Origin: Mesaphorura yosii
Lineage: Eukaryota > Arthropoda > Collembola > Poduromorpha > Tullbergiidae
Direction: 5' to 3'
NCBI GenBank assembly: GCA_009869945.1
Contig: WIXG01000195.1
Coordinates: 62,001 to 126,000 of the forward strand
Length of the DNA: 64,000 nt
Shown: one piece after another, positions 12,354-24,152 of the stretch
Position numbering within the stretch: position 1 is the first letter of the stretch
How the letters are laid out: each line of letters begins with the position of its first letter
Program-made: the position numbers and the translations under genes
The notes under the pieces: model-generated
Told to the model about the DNA's origin: nothing
The model's database searches: none
Seen by the model: the letters and a program-made list of their open reading frames with translations, nothing else

Positions 12354-15300
12354 ATGAAAGATGACCCCGGCACTGTCAACGAGAGAGATTTGAATCAGCC
12401 ATGCCTGGTTTACGGTCGGAGCGTCCCCACGGCGTTTGGATCAGCGTCAGACTCCAATCGATCAAGGTCAAGAGGGAATGCTTCACCAGATCTGGAAGCT
12501 GACGAGATTGAATTTGTAAGATAAATAGTCTTCATTATCTTCCGTGTGTCGTGTCTTGATTCTCTTCCATTTTGTAGGAATTCGTTCAGAGTGACGACTG
12601 CAATGCTGGAGCGAACGAGCCACCTCATTCCCCTAATCAGCACGAGCAGTATCACCTCCAGCAGAGCAGCAGGGAACGAGAACGAGAAGCAAGCGCCTCG
12701 AAACCAAGCCTTGTCCAGCAATTTAATTCGCGGAATGCAAAGATCTGTGCATTCTTCATCGTCTGTGGTTTCATTCTGTATCACACAATCTTACGACTAA
12801 CTCACGGCCTGGACTCATGCAACTGGCTCCTTTCCGATGGCAATTTCCGAGATCAGGTGTGGCAACCTTACGGCTGCATGATGCATCATTATTCACACGC
12901 GTAAGTTTTAAATACGGAGTTACGAAAGATTTCATCTAACTTCACAACGTTAATTGGTCGTTTTCTGAAGTGATTCCAAAAGATGCCTGCGATACATTCA
13001 GTACTGGGAAGGGAAGAACCATTTCGCATTTGTTGGTGATTCAAGAATCGAACAAATGTACCACGCATTTATTCATCAAATCCTGCCCAGTTACAAAGGC
13101 ATCAAAGTGACTAGCAATGACCCTAGTCAACATCCTGGGACCGGTGGCCCGGAAAAGAAGATTTACGATGGCACTGGCAGCAAATTCCAACAAATCTTGG
13201 AAGACGAGTTTTTGTTTCCTCCAAGAAAGTTGCTTGGCAGGAGTCAATCTTTTAATGATAGTGAACTCGGACTGCAAGTTCAATTTTTGTCCTACACGCT
13301 TCCGAATAAGTCGATGGTGGCAGCATTGAGAAATTGGCAGGCTGCAGCTGATACACCGAGGGTTCTCGTCATTGGAACCGGAAGTTGGTCGATCAGAGAG
13401 GCTGGGGCAGATTCAGACCCGTTTGCGATCGATGAGTATTCGACATTGTTGGCCGCTTTAGTCATGGTATGTGTCGAATTTATTCGTGCGGAATTCATCG
13501 AAAGAACGGAAAAGCGAAAGTAAAATCGACAATTCGGAATTTTAGCAATTGGACCGACTTGCCGATGCTGGAGTGAAAGTATTGTGGGCATTACAAGAAC
13601 CTGTCAACTCCGAAGTCCTGACACCTGATTGGATTGCGTTATCAAACGAGAAGATCGATTTATACAATTCGGAAGCATTGAAGGTAGCGTAGAGTTTATT
13701 GCTACTGCTACCTTTGCTAAATGCTAAGCTGAATTGATTTGACAAAGTCATTTTTGAATGTGAAGGTTTTGAGGCATTCCAAGGCGGACATTTGGTCCAG
13801 TGCGAGGTTGGTGGCGAAGGAGAACATCGAAGAAACGATTGATGGATTTCACCTTGGGGCAAAGACGTTATTTCAAGATACGCAAGTAAGCCTGCTGTTT
13901 CACTTCTGTGAAACTTCATTAACATGTGATTAATTATTTGTACTTCGTAATTCTCCTTTCAGATCCTACTTAACATGTATTGCAACGATAACATGAACTA
14001 CAACGATGCGACTTGCTGCAGTAGCTCGGAAAATATCAGCAAATTACAGATCGTCACATTTTCCTTTCTTGGAGTAGGGTAAGATAAAAATTCCAAAATT
14101 TGACTTGGGGTTTTGTCAGCAGTTTTCAGTCAGTTAAAATATTTTGTCCTGTCTTACAGATTGATATTAACCATCCTTAGCGCGATGAAACAGCGACTCT
14201 GGAATACCCGCACGCATAAGGGGCTGAGCTACAGTCGATTGTACGGAGTCGAAAAGGATAAACCTATCAGCAATGGCATGCCTCACTCCACAGGATTCTC
14301 TAAGCCGATGATCGCCTTTTCCAAACTGGCAGTCTTGATGGTTTTCTTCTTCATATGCGACAGAACGACGATGTTCATGAAGGAAAACAAATTCTTTACA
14401 CAAACAAATTTTTGGCTGCCTGTTGTGTACATTTTAGTGCTGGGCATATTTTTTACTGAGGACAGCGCGTTCACAAAAGTCATGCATCACGATCAGGACA
14501 ATGAGACAAAAGGTAACTAAGAATGATTTTTCTTATTAAGATTCTTTATAATTTCTATTTCTTAATTACTAGCTCTATTTATATTGCAGGGTGGATGATC
14601 CTGCTAATTTTAGTGTACAACGTAATGGGAGCTAGTCAAGTTTTGCCAATTTACATGTTTGTCAAAATCCTCTACACCGCGTTTCTTTTCCTTCACGGAT
14701 GGAATCAGCTGCAGAATTACTTGTACAGAGGAGACTACAGCTTTGTCCGGTGTTTTCAAGACTTGTTTCGCCTCAATATGATGGCCGTGATGCTCTGCTT
14801 ATGCATGAACCTGCCCTATCAGTTCTATGAGTTTGTAAGTTTGAAATTTGCACTATCGCAGCATCGCATTCTAGAACTTAACATTCATTCTTAAGTAAAA
14901 TTGTAAATCAATTGCAGATTCCACTAATCTCCTACTGGACGCTAATTGTTTACGTCGCCTTGAGCATCCCGCCACGGGTCACTTTCACAGACTGCGAAAT
15001 GAACTCATTAAATTATTTATACTTAGTGTTAAAAATCGTAGGCTTAATTAGCTTCGTTACTATCTTGTACATGTCGGAGGTAAGTGAAATTGTGGCCTTT
15101 AATTTATACTGACTCGGACTCGTGATTTATAGCGTTGTGTATTAATTTCTCAGGTTTTCTTCGAGAAGGTTTTCGTTACTCGGCCTTGGAAGGCGCTGTT
15201 TGTCTCAACTGACGACGATATTCACGATTGGTGGACCAGATGGAAGATTGGTAAGAAGTTCTTCCAATTTATGCATTCACGGAAATTGAGTTTGGCTGAG

Positions 15301-16090
15301 CCTGAAGTAGAGATGCGACGAATATTCGGTTCGGCCAAATCGAGATTCTTTCTGAATTTGAATACATTTAGACCGATACAGCATGCCGTGCGGCATGATC
15401 TTCGCCCTCATCAGTCACCTCGCACGGAGGTACCAAGTGCTTCATGACGATAATCATGGGAACCTCTTCTCAATGCGGATTTCGCTGAGTGCCATCCTCC
15501 TCTCTTTCGTTGGAATCGGTGGCTATTGTCTGTTCTCCGTGTACTGTCGCAATCAGCAGGAATGTTTAGAAATTCACGCTTATGTCGGATTTATTCCGGT
15601 AAGTTCCGATTCTCCACATTAATTTCAACCTCAAAGGTTACCAAATCATTTACGTGTGTTCTTCTTTGCAGGTCGCTAGTTATGTGATATTGAGAAACAT
15701 CTCAGGGATCTTACGCACACGCTTTTCCACGTTTTTCTCATGGTTTGGCCAGTTTTGGGTAGAATTGCTTGTCGGTCAGTTTCACGTTTGGATGGCAGCT
15801 GACGGAAGTGGAGTTTTGGTGCTCGTGCCCGCTTATCCAGTAAGTTATTCAGGTATGCCTGCCTCTGATCGACTGTGATTTCAATGCCCTTTGCCTGAAT
15901 TGCTTAATTCCAGGTTGGGAATGTCTTGCTGACAGCCTTCGTCTTTGCCTGCACCGCGCACGAAATTCACGAGTGCACAGAAGCTTTAATTTCGGTTGCC
16001 GTTCCGGAAGACTGGAAGAAAGCCCTTCGCAATTTGTTTATATTTCTGTTGATTCTCATTCCAATTGGGATCAGCGACGGAATGTTCTAG
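12354..16090 (+). CDS. CASD1: N-acetylneuraminate 9-O-acetyltransferase (CAS1 domain protein)
   Basis: A Golgi membrane enzyme that transfers acetyl from acetyl-CoA to sialic acid. The N-terminal luminal SGNH/GDSL-like domain has the motif GDSR with Ser at about residue 186 (FAFVGDSRIEQMY) and the DxxH pair in IDGFHLG, giving a complete Ser-Asp-His triad. One membrane segment precedes it (residues ~108-130). A multi-pass C-terminal region follows, with conserved blocks CDRTTMFMKENKF, GASQVLPIYM, RLNMMAVMLCLCMN, WTRWKIDRYSM, FSWFGQFWVELLVGQFHVW and ACTAHEIHE. Exons join across many 50-100 bp introns. ATG 12354 is the first in frame after stops at 12279 and 12282. The cytosolic N-tail of about 105 residues is Ser/Arg/Glu-rich and much longer than the human one. 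An AATAAA follows the stop near 16150. Confidence 0.92.
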
Positions 16091-17276
16091 CCTCTTGCTT
16101 AGAACACGAAAATTGCTTGATATTTTGACCAAATTGTTTAGTTCAGCGAATAAAGCAAGCGAGCACATTGGTTCGGAAAAGCACTGGTCATTTATTTAGC
16201 ATTCAAATTTCAGCTACAAAGAAGGTTTCGTAAGCGAGCCTGCCGGCCAGGCAAATTAACTAAGCTCAATCTCTAACAACATTTCTAATCAGCTACGCAT
16301 TTCAAAACTTAGCGAATATCACGCCCGCGCTTTGATGAGATCATTTTCAGACAGTTGAAGTCAAAAATGAATGAATTTATGCATGGAATTTATAACTACG
16401 AATTTGCATTAATGCTAAGTGTATAACTAATTGCAATTTTAATATCAGCGAATGGCAATATGGCACAATCGAAGTTTCACGGCGACAATCAGCTGCTTCG
16501 ATGCCGACAGTCTCGACAGCTTCATGTCTCGTTTCTTCCTTCTCATTGTTGGTTTGTGACATTCTAATTAGGGCAAATTTGCAGACTTAAGACAATAATA
16601 ATGTTTTTAACTGATCTTGACTACATTTACGACTAAACACTACTTAATTTTAGTTAAGCTGCAGAATTATCAATTATGCACCATGAAGATGGATGGAATG
16701 ATGATATTTCTCGAACGAACGGTGAATGGCATCTTTCATCTTGGAGCGATAACCGTGATCCATAATCATAATCGCTACCGTACGTGTTCCGTGCAAGAAA
16801 AATTGGCTTGGAATTGTTTGCATGTGCGAATTTCGTTCCCTGAGTACAAAATACACGTGCTGTGGCTGGGCATTTGCATTGAAATGTGTAGAGTTGTGCA
16901 AGTGTGCCAAAAAATATAAGCAGGAAAGTCAATCGTGTGAAACGAAACTAAAAACAAAACGGAGGCTGAAGAATCTATCTTTAGCACCGATTACTTCCTA
17001 GTTTCTCTGATGCTTATAAATTAATGCCAACTAATACAAAGTAACATTTGTTTATCTTTTGGAGTTTTACTCAGCTCAGCTGGACTGCCCTTCTGTCGAA
17101 AGAGGCCCAAATTCTTCACACTGCGTTCTTCCTGAAAGTGATCCGTAATTACCGAAGCCTGGAGATAAAAACAGCATAAGGTTTAGGACAGACTTTCTAT
17201 TTCCGAATTTACGTCGATTATTCGAGAGATATCTCCCATTTCCAATTTCGGGTTCTGCACTTTCGTGCAGGTGAGA

Positions 17277-17313
17277 ATTCACAATTCACGGCGAACGAGC
17301 GTGAATCGTGAAT
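17277..17313. repeat. Short hairpin-forming inverted repeat
   Basis: Arms ATTCACAATTCACG (17277-17290) and CGTGAATCGTGAAT (17300-17313) pair with one mismatch around a 9-base spacer. A related word (CCATTCACGACTCACC) recurs near 17336. No target duplication was seen. Confidence 0.6.
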
Positions 17314-17820
17314 GGGGGAATTGGCAACAGTTCTCCATTCACGACTCACCTGCATCGATTGGGTCTCACATGGGTGCATGTGATGATGTGGAACAGTGGA
17401 ATTGGATTTGAGAAATGCTAGTGACATTTTTATCCTAACAATAATGAAGAATAGCAATGGATAGATGAAGCATAGCCCATCATGTCAATGCAAATTCTTT
17501 ATCATTTAATATTATGCGAAATACTTTTGTCACAAGCACCGACCAGATGATTGAACTTTGAAGAAACTCATTCTTACCTTAAAATGTGGCAAGCAAGATG
17601 GATTTGATATCATGCTCCACCTGCAGCTGCTCTTTAAAGGTCGAGTTAACAGATTCAGCAACAAAAAGCAAAGATTCTAGAAGCACGTAAACTTAAGATA
17701 GGAAGAACCAAACCAATAATTAAAGGTGTGCGTTGACGAAATGGAAGTGGAAGGAATCGATTGAGCTGTTGGACTACATTTTATCGACTGAAGTGCAGAA
17801 ACAGAAACGGAAAGTTCTTT

Positions 17821-17918
17821 CTCGTGCTCGTGCATCGGAAGTTTTGAGGTTCCATTTCTGACATTTCGGTTCTACAGGTTTATTTCTGTTGCTAGCAACC
17901 TTTTTGCACGAGCACGAG
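17821..17918. repeat. Perfect 14-bp inverted repeat with 70-bp spacer
   Basis: CTCGTGCTCGTGCA at 17821-17834 is the exact reverse complement of TGCACGAGCACGAG at 17905-17918. An AAACGGA word lies outside the left arm and its complement TCCGTTT outside the right arm, so pairing may extend. It could be a degraded MITE or an RNA stem; I saw no clear target duplication. Confidence 0.55.
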
Positions 17919-18556
17919 TCGCTCCGTTTGAAATCTAGAGCAGGGCACATGCTCAGTCGGGCTCATCGCTCGTTCTGACTTTTCACGTGTAACAAAACCA
18001 GAATGCTAAAAACTCGTGTCCTCATGATTGAGTCTCATTCCATGGTTACGTTAATCATCAAAACAGTCATCAACCATAAACTTAGGCTAAGAAACGATGT
18101 GACCTTTCAATTTGCTTTCACTGCAGCAGGATTATACAATATGCAGGAAGAATTCGTCAAAATTGGCGAAGTAATTTTCGAGTTTCATCAAATTCAATGA
18201 AGGCAAAAGACGCAGACGGCTCAACTTCAACAAAGAGCCGACAAACGCGCGATTTGAATCCTTTCGAAGATGACTGGCAATTTGGCAATGAGATGCGCAA
18301 TGACTAGACAATTTCAAGTCTTGCTAAAAGTTGTGAATGTGAATGAATAAGCAAAATTAACTGTTAATTGTTGCAGTTATTACACTCAAAGCACTTGTGG
18401 GTCATCGTAATTGGCAGGTGTACTCGTTGGTAAGTTGGTATTGCAATTCCTTCGTAGTCGTGCTTGAGTGCTTTTGACTGTTAAGAATTTGAAAAGATCA
18501 TCGAATTGAGTTGGAACGCAGGTCTTTTATCTTCGGACAATTGAAAGGTTGTCGCG

Positions 18557-19480
18557 ATGCCTGGACATCAGTGTGGCGGGTGCTGCGCTGGTCACTCTTC
18601 AATCGATGACTCGCCCGAAATGGGAATTGAGTATTCGCTTTTCATGAAGATTGATAAGGACAATCTTACGTGCTTGAATGAAAAACGGGATGGATCAGCA
18701 AAGGATATTTTTAAGCCGTGGGAGGAGAGGCTGACTATGAACACGGTATCAGTAGATTCATTTTCGTTTTGTGTACCATTGAAGGAATTATTTGATGCAT
18801 TATTTGATTGCAGATTGTCGAAAGTGATGTGGATGAAGAATTGCTATTCAACATTCCGTAAGTTGGTGTTATCTCACAGACTTAGCATGTCGATGGCTTT
18901 TCTCCTTTTCTACCTGCAGATTCACGGGGAACGTAAAATTGAAGGGAATCATAATCGTGGCACCTGACGATGATACTCATCCAGCTCGAATGCGACTGTA
19001 AGCTTTCTTATCAACAATGCTTCCTTCTTTCTGGACTACACTTCAATATATTAGCGCTAATTTTCTCCACAATCCTTCGACAGGTTTAAGAATCAACCCA
19101 ACATGAGTTTTGATGATGTCAGAGTTGAGGCGCTGCAGGAATACGAGCTTCACCGAGATCCTTCAGGCTGTTTGGAGTACGCAACAAAGTACGAGCATTA
19201 TTTTACAAGTCGACGTATCAAGCAAAGCGCGGTTTGTGTTTTTGATGGATTTTTCTTCCATAATTGCAGAGTTATGAATTTCTCTTCTGTTCATCACCTG
19301 ACAATTCATTTCCCGACCAACTTTGGGAGCGACATCACACAAGTCTGCTACATTGGCCTTCGGGGAGAGTGGCAGCCACCACAACGCCGAGAAATAGCAA
19401 TTGCTAATTATGAAATTCGTCCGAATTTAGCTGACCATAAAGTCCGACCATGGGAGAAAGGAGCACACGAAATTCAGTGA
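18557..19480 (+). CDS. PITHD1: PITH domain-containing protein 1
   Basis: The protein begins MPGHQCGGCCAGHSS, a metal-binding-looking Gly/Cys/His start typical of PITHD1. The PITH domain follows: FKPWEERL, VESDVDEELLFNIPFTGNVKLKG, NQPNMSFDDV and YIGLRGEWQPPQRRE. The PITH fold binds the proteasome in relatives such as TXNL1, and PITHD1 is linked to proteasome regulation and differentiation. Exons are separated by short introns; two (near 18745-18815 and 18860-18920) interrupt the VESDxDEELLFNIP block. The stop is TGA at 19478-19480. Length is near the usual ~210 residues. The 3' end shares a palindromic poly(A) signal with COG4. Confidence 0.93.
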
Positions 19481-19569
19481 TCTGTATTCTGTATTTACAT
19501 ATTCGTTTTGTATTCATTCTATGCATTGTGGATAAGATTCGCGATTTCGCGATAAAACAGAAACTGCAC

Positions 19570-19583
19570 AATAAACGTTTATT
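19570..19583. terminator. Palindromic bidirectional poly(A) signal shared by PITHD1 and COG4
   Basis: AATAAACGTTTATT is a perfect 14-bp palindrome, so AATAAA reads in both directions from the same bases. It lies 90 bp after the PITHD1 stop and about 380 bp after the COG4 stop. It is positioned to serve both convergent transcripts, which would then overlap at their 3' ends. Confidence 0.6.
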
Positions 19584-19962
19584 TAATGCCATGCCTTTTG
19601 CATTGATCGGTTCGGGGCGACGTATGAAAGCGTCGAATTTCCAGAAATAGTTCGGACTCCCACGAAAGAAGTCGAAGTCGCCGCCACGAGCGCTGTCGCT
19701 TGCTCGCAGCATGAAAAATTCTATAATGAGTATCTTGCCCAGTTTTATCACGAGATAATTGCCTTTGCATAGGGTCACGCCCGAATCCTGATGGAGCAAC
19801 AAATGGAAAATAAAATTCAGCGACCGGACTGGAGATATTAGTCAAAAGCGGTGGAGAGACAAAACTTTCGGAAGCTTCCTTTCAGAGAATTAATAAATGT
19901 ATCAACGCATTTTTAATAAAATACAGACTGGCAAGAAAAATAAAGATGCAATTTGCTGCAAA

Positions 19963-22900
19963 TTAAAGCTTCAACCTTCTCACATCTTCGGAACGAAAAT
20001 CGGACCTGAAAAAGAAGAAACCAGTCAGAAGTCAAGTAAATAGTAAAATATTGCACCTTCCGCTCAGCGTAAAATCTTTCATGGTGGAGTCCTACCTAAG
20101 ACCCAAAACCTGCCTCACTTCCTGTGGAGTCAGTCTCCACGTAACCGGCCCCTTTGCCCAGTAGTCTGTGATCTCGCTCACTTTCTCCAGCGTGAGCAAA
20201 ATCGTGATTTGCGTCAGTCGTGCGAATTTGTCACGAACCGACCACGTTGTCGAATTGGTCAAGTAACCGACGAGGATTCGAAGCTCCTTGTCAAATTGCA
20301 GGCCTCCAATCTGCGTGGGCGCGGAAATGAAATCATTTGTACGTTTTTATGCGAGTAGCGAACCCACTTTTTTCCAATTCCCAATTTTAGCACTTACGCG
20401 ATTGAACTTTGTCTTCAACAAGACTTTCTCCATGTGGATCGCAATTTCGGAGGTAACCATCGCCACAAACGCTTCATAACTCGACGGGGACAAGCAAGCG
20501 TTGAATGATTTGAAAAAAGAGTCCAAGTCGGAAATCAACATTTGCATTGGAACGCTGTCATCAGAGAACTCGTCGTCTCCAAGCTCGTAAGATGATCTCT
20601 GCCATTCGAAAAAAGACTTATGAAGACAGAAATACCTGAAAAAAATGTAAGATTGACTTACAGCATGGAAAAAAGTGTCCAGCCATGGTTTGACTCTTGG
20701 CTTCACTGCGCTGGACCGCAGCTGAGAAAATCCAAACTCCGAGACTGACTTCAGGCGAATGTTGACCGACACGAGCCCCGACAAGCAGCTAGAAATTTTC
20801 TCCTTCTCGTACGCTGTCAAATGCTGGCCAAACGTCTCGGTGATGAACCCGTCCAGCGACGAGCGCAATGAAGTCACGTACTCCATGCTGACGTCTGTAT
20901 TGTTGAGGTACGCCACGAATTGCGTCCTGCTCGTTTCGATGTCAGAACTCTGCAGCTTTCCATGCTGGAAGGACGATTGAATTACGTTGTACGCTTGTGT
21001 TAAGTCCAAATATCCGCTTGGAAAACCTTCAACGACCACCAAAATTGAAGATATTCAATGTTCCACGCAATGTTACAAAATTTCAAGCTAACCTTGTCGA
21101 AGCTGATTCAGTAGCAACTCAGCAAAGTCTGACTCCAGAATTCCGCACGCAATGTTGATGATCGCGCAGACTCCATCAACGCTTTGGCTTGTCAGGCTTC
21201 TCTTTACGCACTTCTTCACGATGAAAAACACGTCGTCAGTCACGCTGCTCAGCACGTATGTTTCTGCTCCCGTGGCCTGGATGAGGTTGTCCATCTCGAC
21301 TGCCTTCTGAATGCTCTGAGCCATGAAAAACTGCTCCAGTTGAATATACTGACCGAGAAGGATTTGCATGGATCGAAAGGTTTCGCTTTGCTTCAGCATC
21401 TGATCTAAGCTTGCAACCTTCTCTACTTTCTCTTTCGCGTCGGTTATCGAGACGTCTAAGTCACTCTGAGGTAAGACAAGAATTAAATTATGAAATGGCC
21501 CGCACTGATTAACGATTAAGTTCATTAATATTCGTGTTAATTACCGTGACCCTCCTGCGAACAAATCGAGAATACAGCTCCGTGCGAGCATTCAGCAATG
21601 TAACTTCACTCAGAATCAAGTCAAGCTCCTTCGGATCCAGTTTTGCGTCTGACTTCTGATTCATAAAAGAAGACACAAGCTGACATTTTCTGTTAAAATC
21701 CCGACTTCGGCGAAATTCGTCAAGAATTTGTTTCGTTTGGCTGTCGCATTCTTTCTGGAGATACGCAATTACTTTTAGCATTCGTCCTGGACCTACAATG
21801 GAACATGAATTTCTGGTCATTCTTCACTTCCACTTTCCCTGTTCTGAATGCAGTAATCTGTACACTGAAAAAGGCTTACCGTAATACGTTTCTACTAAAG
21901 GTTGATGGATTTCAACAATTCTGGCGATAGCTTCGAAGAGCAGTGTTAACGTGTCGGCGTAAATCACGCTTGCTCGCCTATCATTGGCTTGTGTTACCCT
22001 CGCACTGTTTAAGTTCTTCTGGGAGCTCTGATTTAACTGGAGACAAAATTAAAAAACGCTGTTTAGCTAGAATGGCTTTAGTATATGACCAAACGTTGCA
22101 TCCCCACATCGCCTTTACCTTTGAAGATAAATAATCCGTAAACCTTCGTAGCCCTTCATCGTGCATGTTAATCAATGGGAAGATTTTGAAGTATCTTTCT
22201 ACGCTGGCCAAATCTTCGTCTCGGACTGCTTCGTCAAATTTTTGACTGACTACTTTCCGCAGCTGGCTTTCCGCGTCGTGCAACTTGTGGAAAGAGGCGT
22301 CTAAAGTTTTGCCTAAACAGCATAACGCATAATCATAATATTGTGTCAACAATGCTCACTGCATACTAAAAGAGGGCTAGATGTTAAGTCATTGCATACC
22401 TTCAGAAACATTTCGAGCAGTATGCTTCAAGACTGTTTCGTCCATGGTCAGGAAACGGTGGACATGTGCGGCCGCCTGCTCGTAGTCTTCATTTTGCATG
22501 GCGGTGGCTACGCCTTCACTGCATTGCTGCAGGTCCAGCAAATCGTTGACACGGTGCTGACATTCTGCCACTCGGTTCTGTGAAAAGTGAAAGACATCAG
22601 CATCCGGTCACTCGTGACTTGTAATCCAAGTTAGTTTTCATGTTAGTTAGGATATTTAACCTTAGCTTTGTCCAACTGTCGCACTTTAGCACTGACATTT
22701 TCCGCCAACACGGCCGTGCTTGATATGATTTGGGCAAAATGTTCAGCTTCAGTCTCCACCACTTTGAGGTCCTTAAATTTCTTCCCAATTATCCTCAGCT
22801 GGCCATCAATCTCTGCTTTCTCATCAATCAGTTTCTGAACCTGTTTTGTGCATTCTTCCTGCAACAAACGCAAGGAGACGCATCATTGATCTGACCAGTC

Positions 22901-23034
22901 AGATATGATGGAAAACTGTGATCAAACTGGTGTGTCAAAAATGTGTCTTATTGATTTACATCTCTTTCCACCAAAAGGGCTTCAAGCTTGTCAATGTCCT
23001 CAAGGCTGGTGATCCTCGATACGTCGATGGACAT
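19963..23034 (-). CDS. COG4: Conserved oligomeric Golgi complex subunit 4
   Basis: A lobe-A subunit of the COG tethering complex for retrograde intra-Golgi vesicles. The N-terminus [21 protein letters not shown] is followed by a coiled coil ([17 protein letters not shown] and on, 22643-22873), a region the family uses for COG and SNARE contacts. Middle blocks include [19 protein letters not shown] and [16 protein letters not shown]. The C-terminus has [26 protein letters not shown] and [15 protein letters not shown], ending [12 protein letters not shown], nearly the same as vertebrate COG4. The start is ATG 23032-23034. The stop is at 19963-19965 in a short last exon. A 78-codon upstream ORF lies just 5' of the start. 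Introns are short throughout. Confidence 0.93.
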
Positions 23035-23707
23035 GCTGACAATGTCACAGTCGCCACTTCACTTACTTCGATGGCAGCTTTTCAGTCTCTGTGAACTCCA
23101 AAACTTTCCAACTGTACGTCCACCGACAGGCGCGCTAAAGGCTCCAGCTCAAATCCTCTACGGCTCATACGGCTGACAGATTCAGGTTCGAGTTCAAATG
23201 AAAACAAACCCGTGGCACTTTTTTGGGGGTGCCGAAAGGTGATCTCTAGCGCAAAATTCAAATCGGCACTCTCGCTCATCTCAGGTAATGGATTTGATTG
23301 CATTGCAATGAGACTCATTTACTAAGTTCTAACATTCATGGCCACGGCTCATTAACTACAACTATTGAAGTGATAAGCTACAGTGCTAAGAATAAAGACT
23401 TCGGAAACTGGACTGCAGATTTGAGGCCAGCTGGTAGCAAAGTTAATTCGAGACGACCAATTGATCCTGCTTATAAAATCTGGACACCGGGGGACATGAA
23501 TTCTATTTGGAGAAGCCTGACACATTTGAAGCAATTGCAATGTGACCTGGTTGGAAATAGTTTGCACCCGACAAGCACTCTTTTCAACCATTTAAACAGT
23601 AATCAGGTGAACGAGTAGCCATAAATTAGTGCATTAAACGAGCATTAGCACAATTGGCGCACTGATAGCGGTAATTAATAATCTACTGTCCTTTGGATAT
23701 CTAGATT
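23035..23707. promoter_or_regulatory. Divergent region between COG4 and MRPL36
   Basis: About 670 bp. On the minus strand an ATG-initiated frame of 78 codons (23082-23318) ends 47 bp before the COG4 start, so it is an upstream ORF if the leader extends that far. It has no recognised similarity. No TATA box was convincing. Confidence 0.45.
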
Positions 23708-24007
23708 ATGCGGCCATTCTCAATGCTAGGTGCTAGCAGGAAGATAGTACCACTCCTCCAGCCATCGCCGTCAACCCCGCCCTCCGTCTTCGGCGCCACG
23801 TCCATCTCCGCTCGGGGTATGAAGGTCAAAGCGAGAGTTTACCATCGGTGCAAGGACTGCTACTTTCAGTACAGCAAAGGAATCCTTTATAACCTATGCA
23901 GAACTCACGGACGGCATAAGCAAATGCTGAAACCAAAATACTGGGTCAACCAACGTATCTTGACGGCTGTATGCGCGAATAGTCCGCACCCAAAAAAGCC
24001 ATGGTAG
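23708..24007 (+). CDS. MRPL36: Mitochondrial large ribosomal subunit protein bL36m
   Basis: An intronless 99-codon frame starting at ATG 23708, close to the human 103. The N-terminal half is Ser/Pro/Arg-rich with no acidic residue before KVKARVYHR, as expected for a mitochondrial presequence. The bL36 core follows: MKVKARVYHRCKDCYFQY, then YNLCRTHGRHKQ. The C-x2-C...C-x-x-H set (residues ~56, 59, 72, 75) is the zinc-ribbon of bL36. The tail after HKQ (MLKPKYWVNQRI...) is longer than in bacteria. A + strand AATAAA lies at 24078-24083. Confidence 0.93.
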   Translation: MRPFSMLGASRKIVPLLQPSPSTPPSVFGATSISARGMKVKARVYHRCKDCYFQYSKGILYNLCRTHGRHKQMLKPKYWVNQRILTAVCANSPHPKKPW

Positions 24008-24052
24008 AACTAGGAGCGGGCATTTGGCATCTTGGCCTTTGTAGTCAAAATA

Positions 24053-24083
24053 TTTATTATTGTTCTACTCTCGTAATAATAAA
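24053..24083. terminator. Overlapping poly(A) signals of MRPL36 and the zinc-finger gene
   Basis: TTTATT at 24053-24058 is a minus-strand AATAAA for the zinc-finger gene. AATAAA at 24078-24083 serves MRPL36. Because each signal lies beyond the other, the two mRNAs should overlap by roughly 60 bases or more. Confidence 0.6.
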
Positions 24084-24152
24084 CGATTTGTAAAAAATGT
24101 TCGATAGTTCGATTTAACAATAACTTGACTAGAAGGGCGTTCTAGTGCCATG

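Larger units (their letters stand above)
16091..18556. other. Intergenic region between CASD1 and PITHD1, with two inverted repeats
   Basis: About 2.5 kb between two same-strand genes. It contains the CASD1 3' UTR and the PITHD1 promoter. No open frame here has recognisable homology. Two inverted repeats stand out, at 17277-17313 and 17821-17918, and are listed separately. Otherwise the DNA is A+T-rich and featureless. Confidence 0.5.

Noticed and set aside
14167-14483. Minus-strand frames within CASD1
   Set aside because: Opposite a well-supported CASD1 exon; no independent support.
16654-16932. 92-codon minus-strand frame between CASD1 and PITHD1
   Set aside because: No recognisable domain, several overlapping frames of similar size, and A+T-rich context.
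19404-19802. 132-codon minus-strand open frame between PITHD1 and COG4
   Set aside because: It overlaps the last PITHD1 exon and the expected COG4 3' UTR, and shows no family resemblance.
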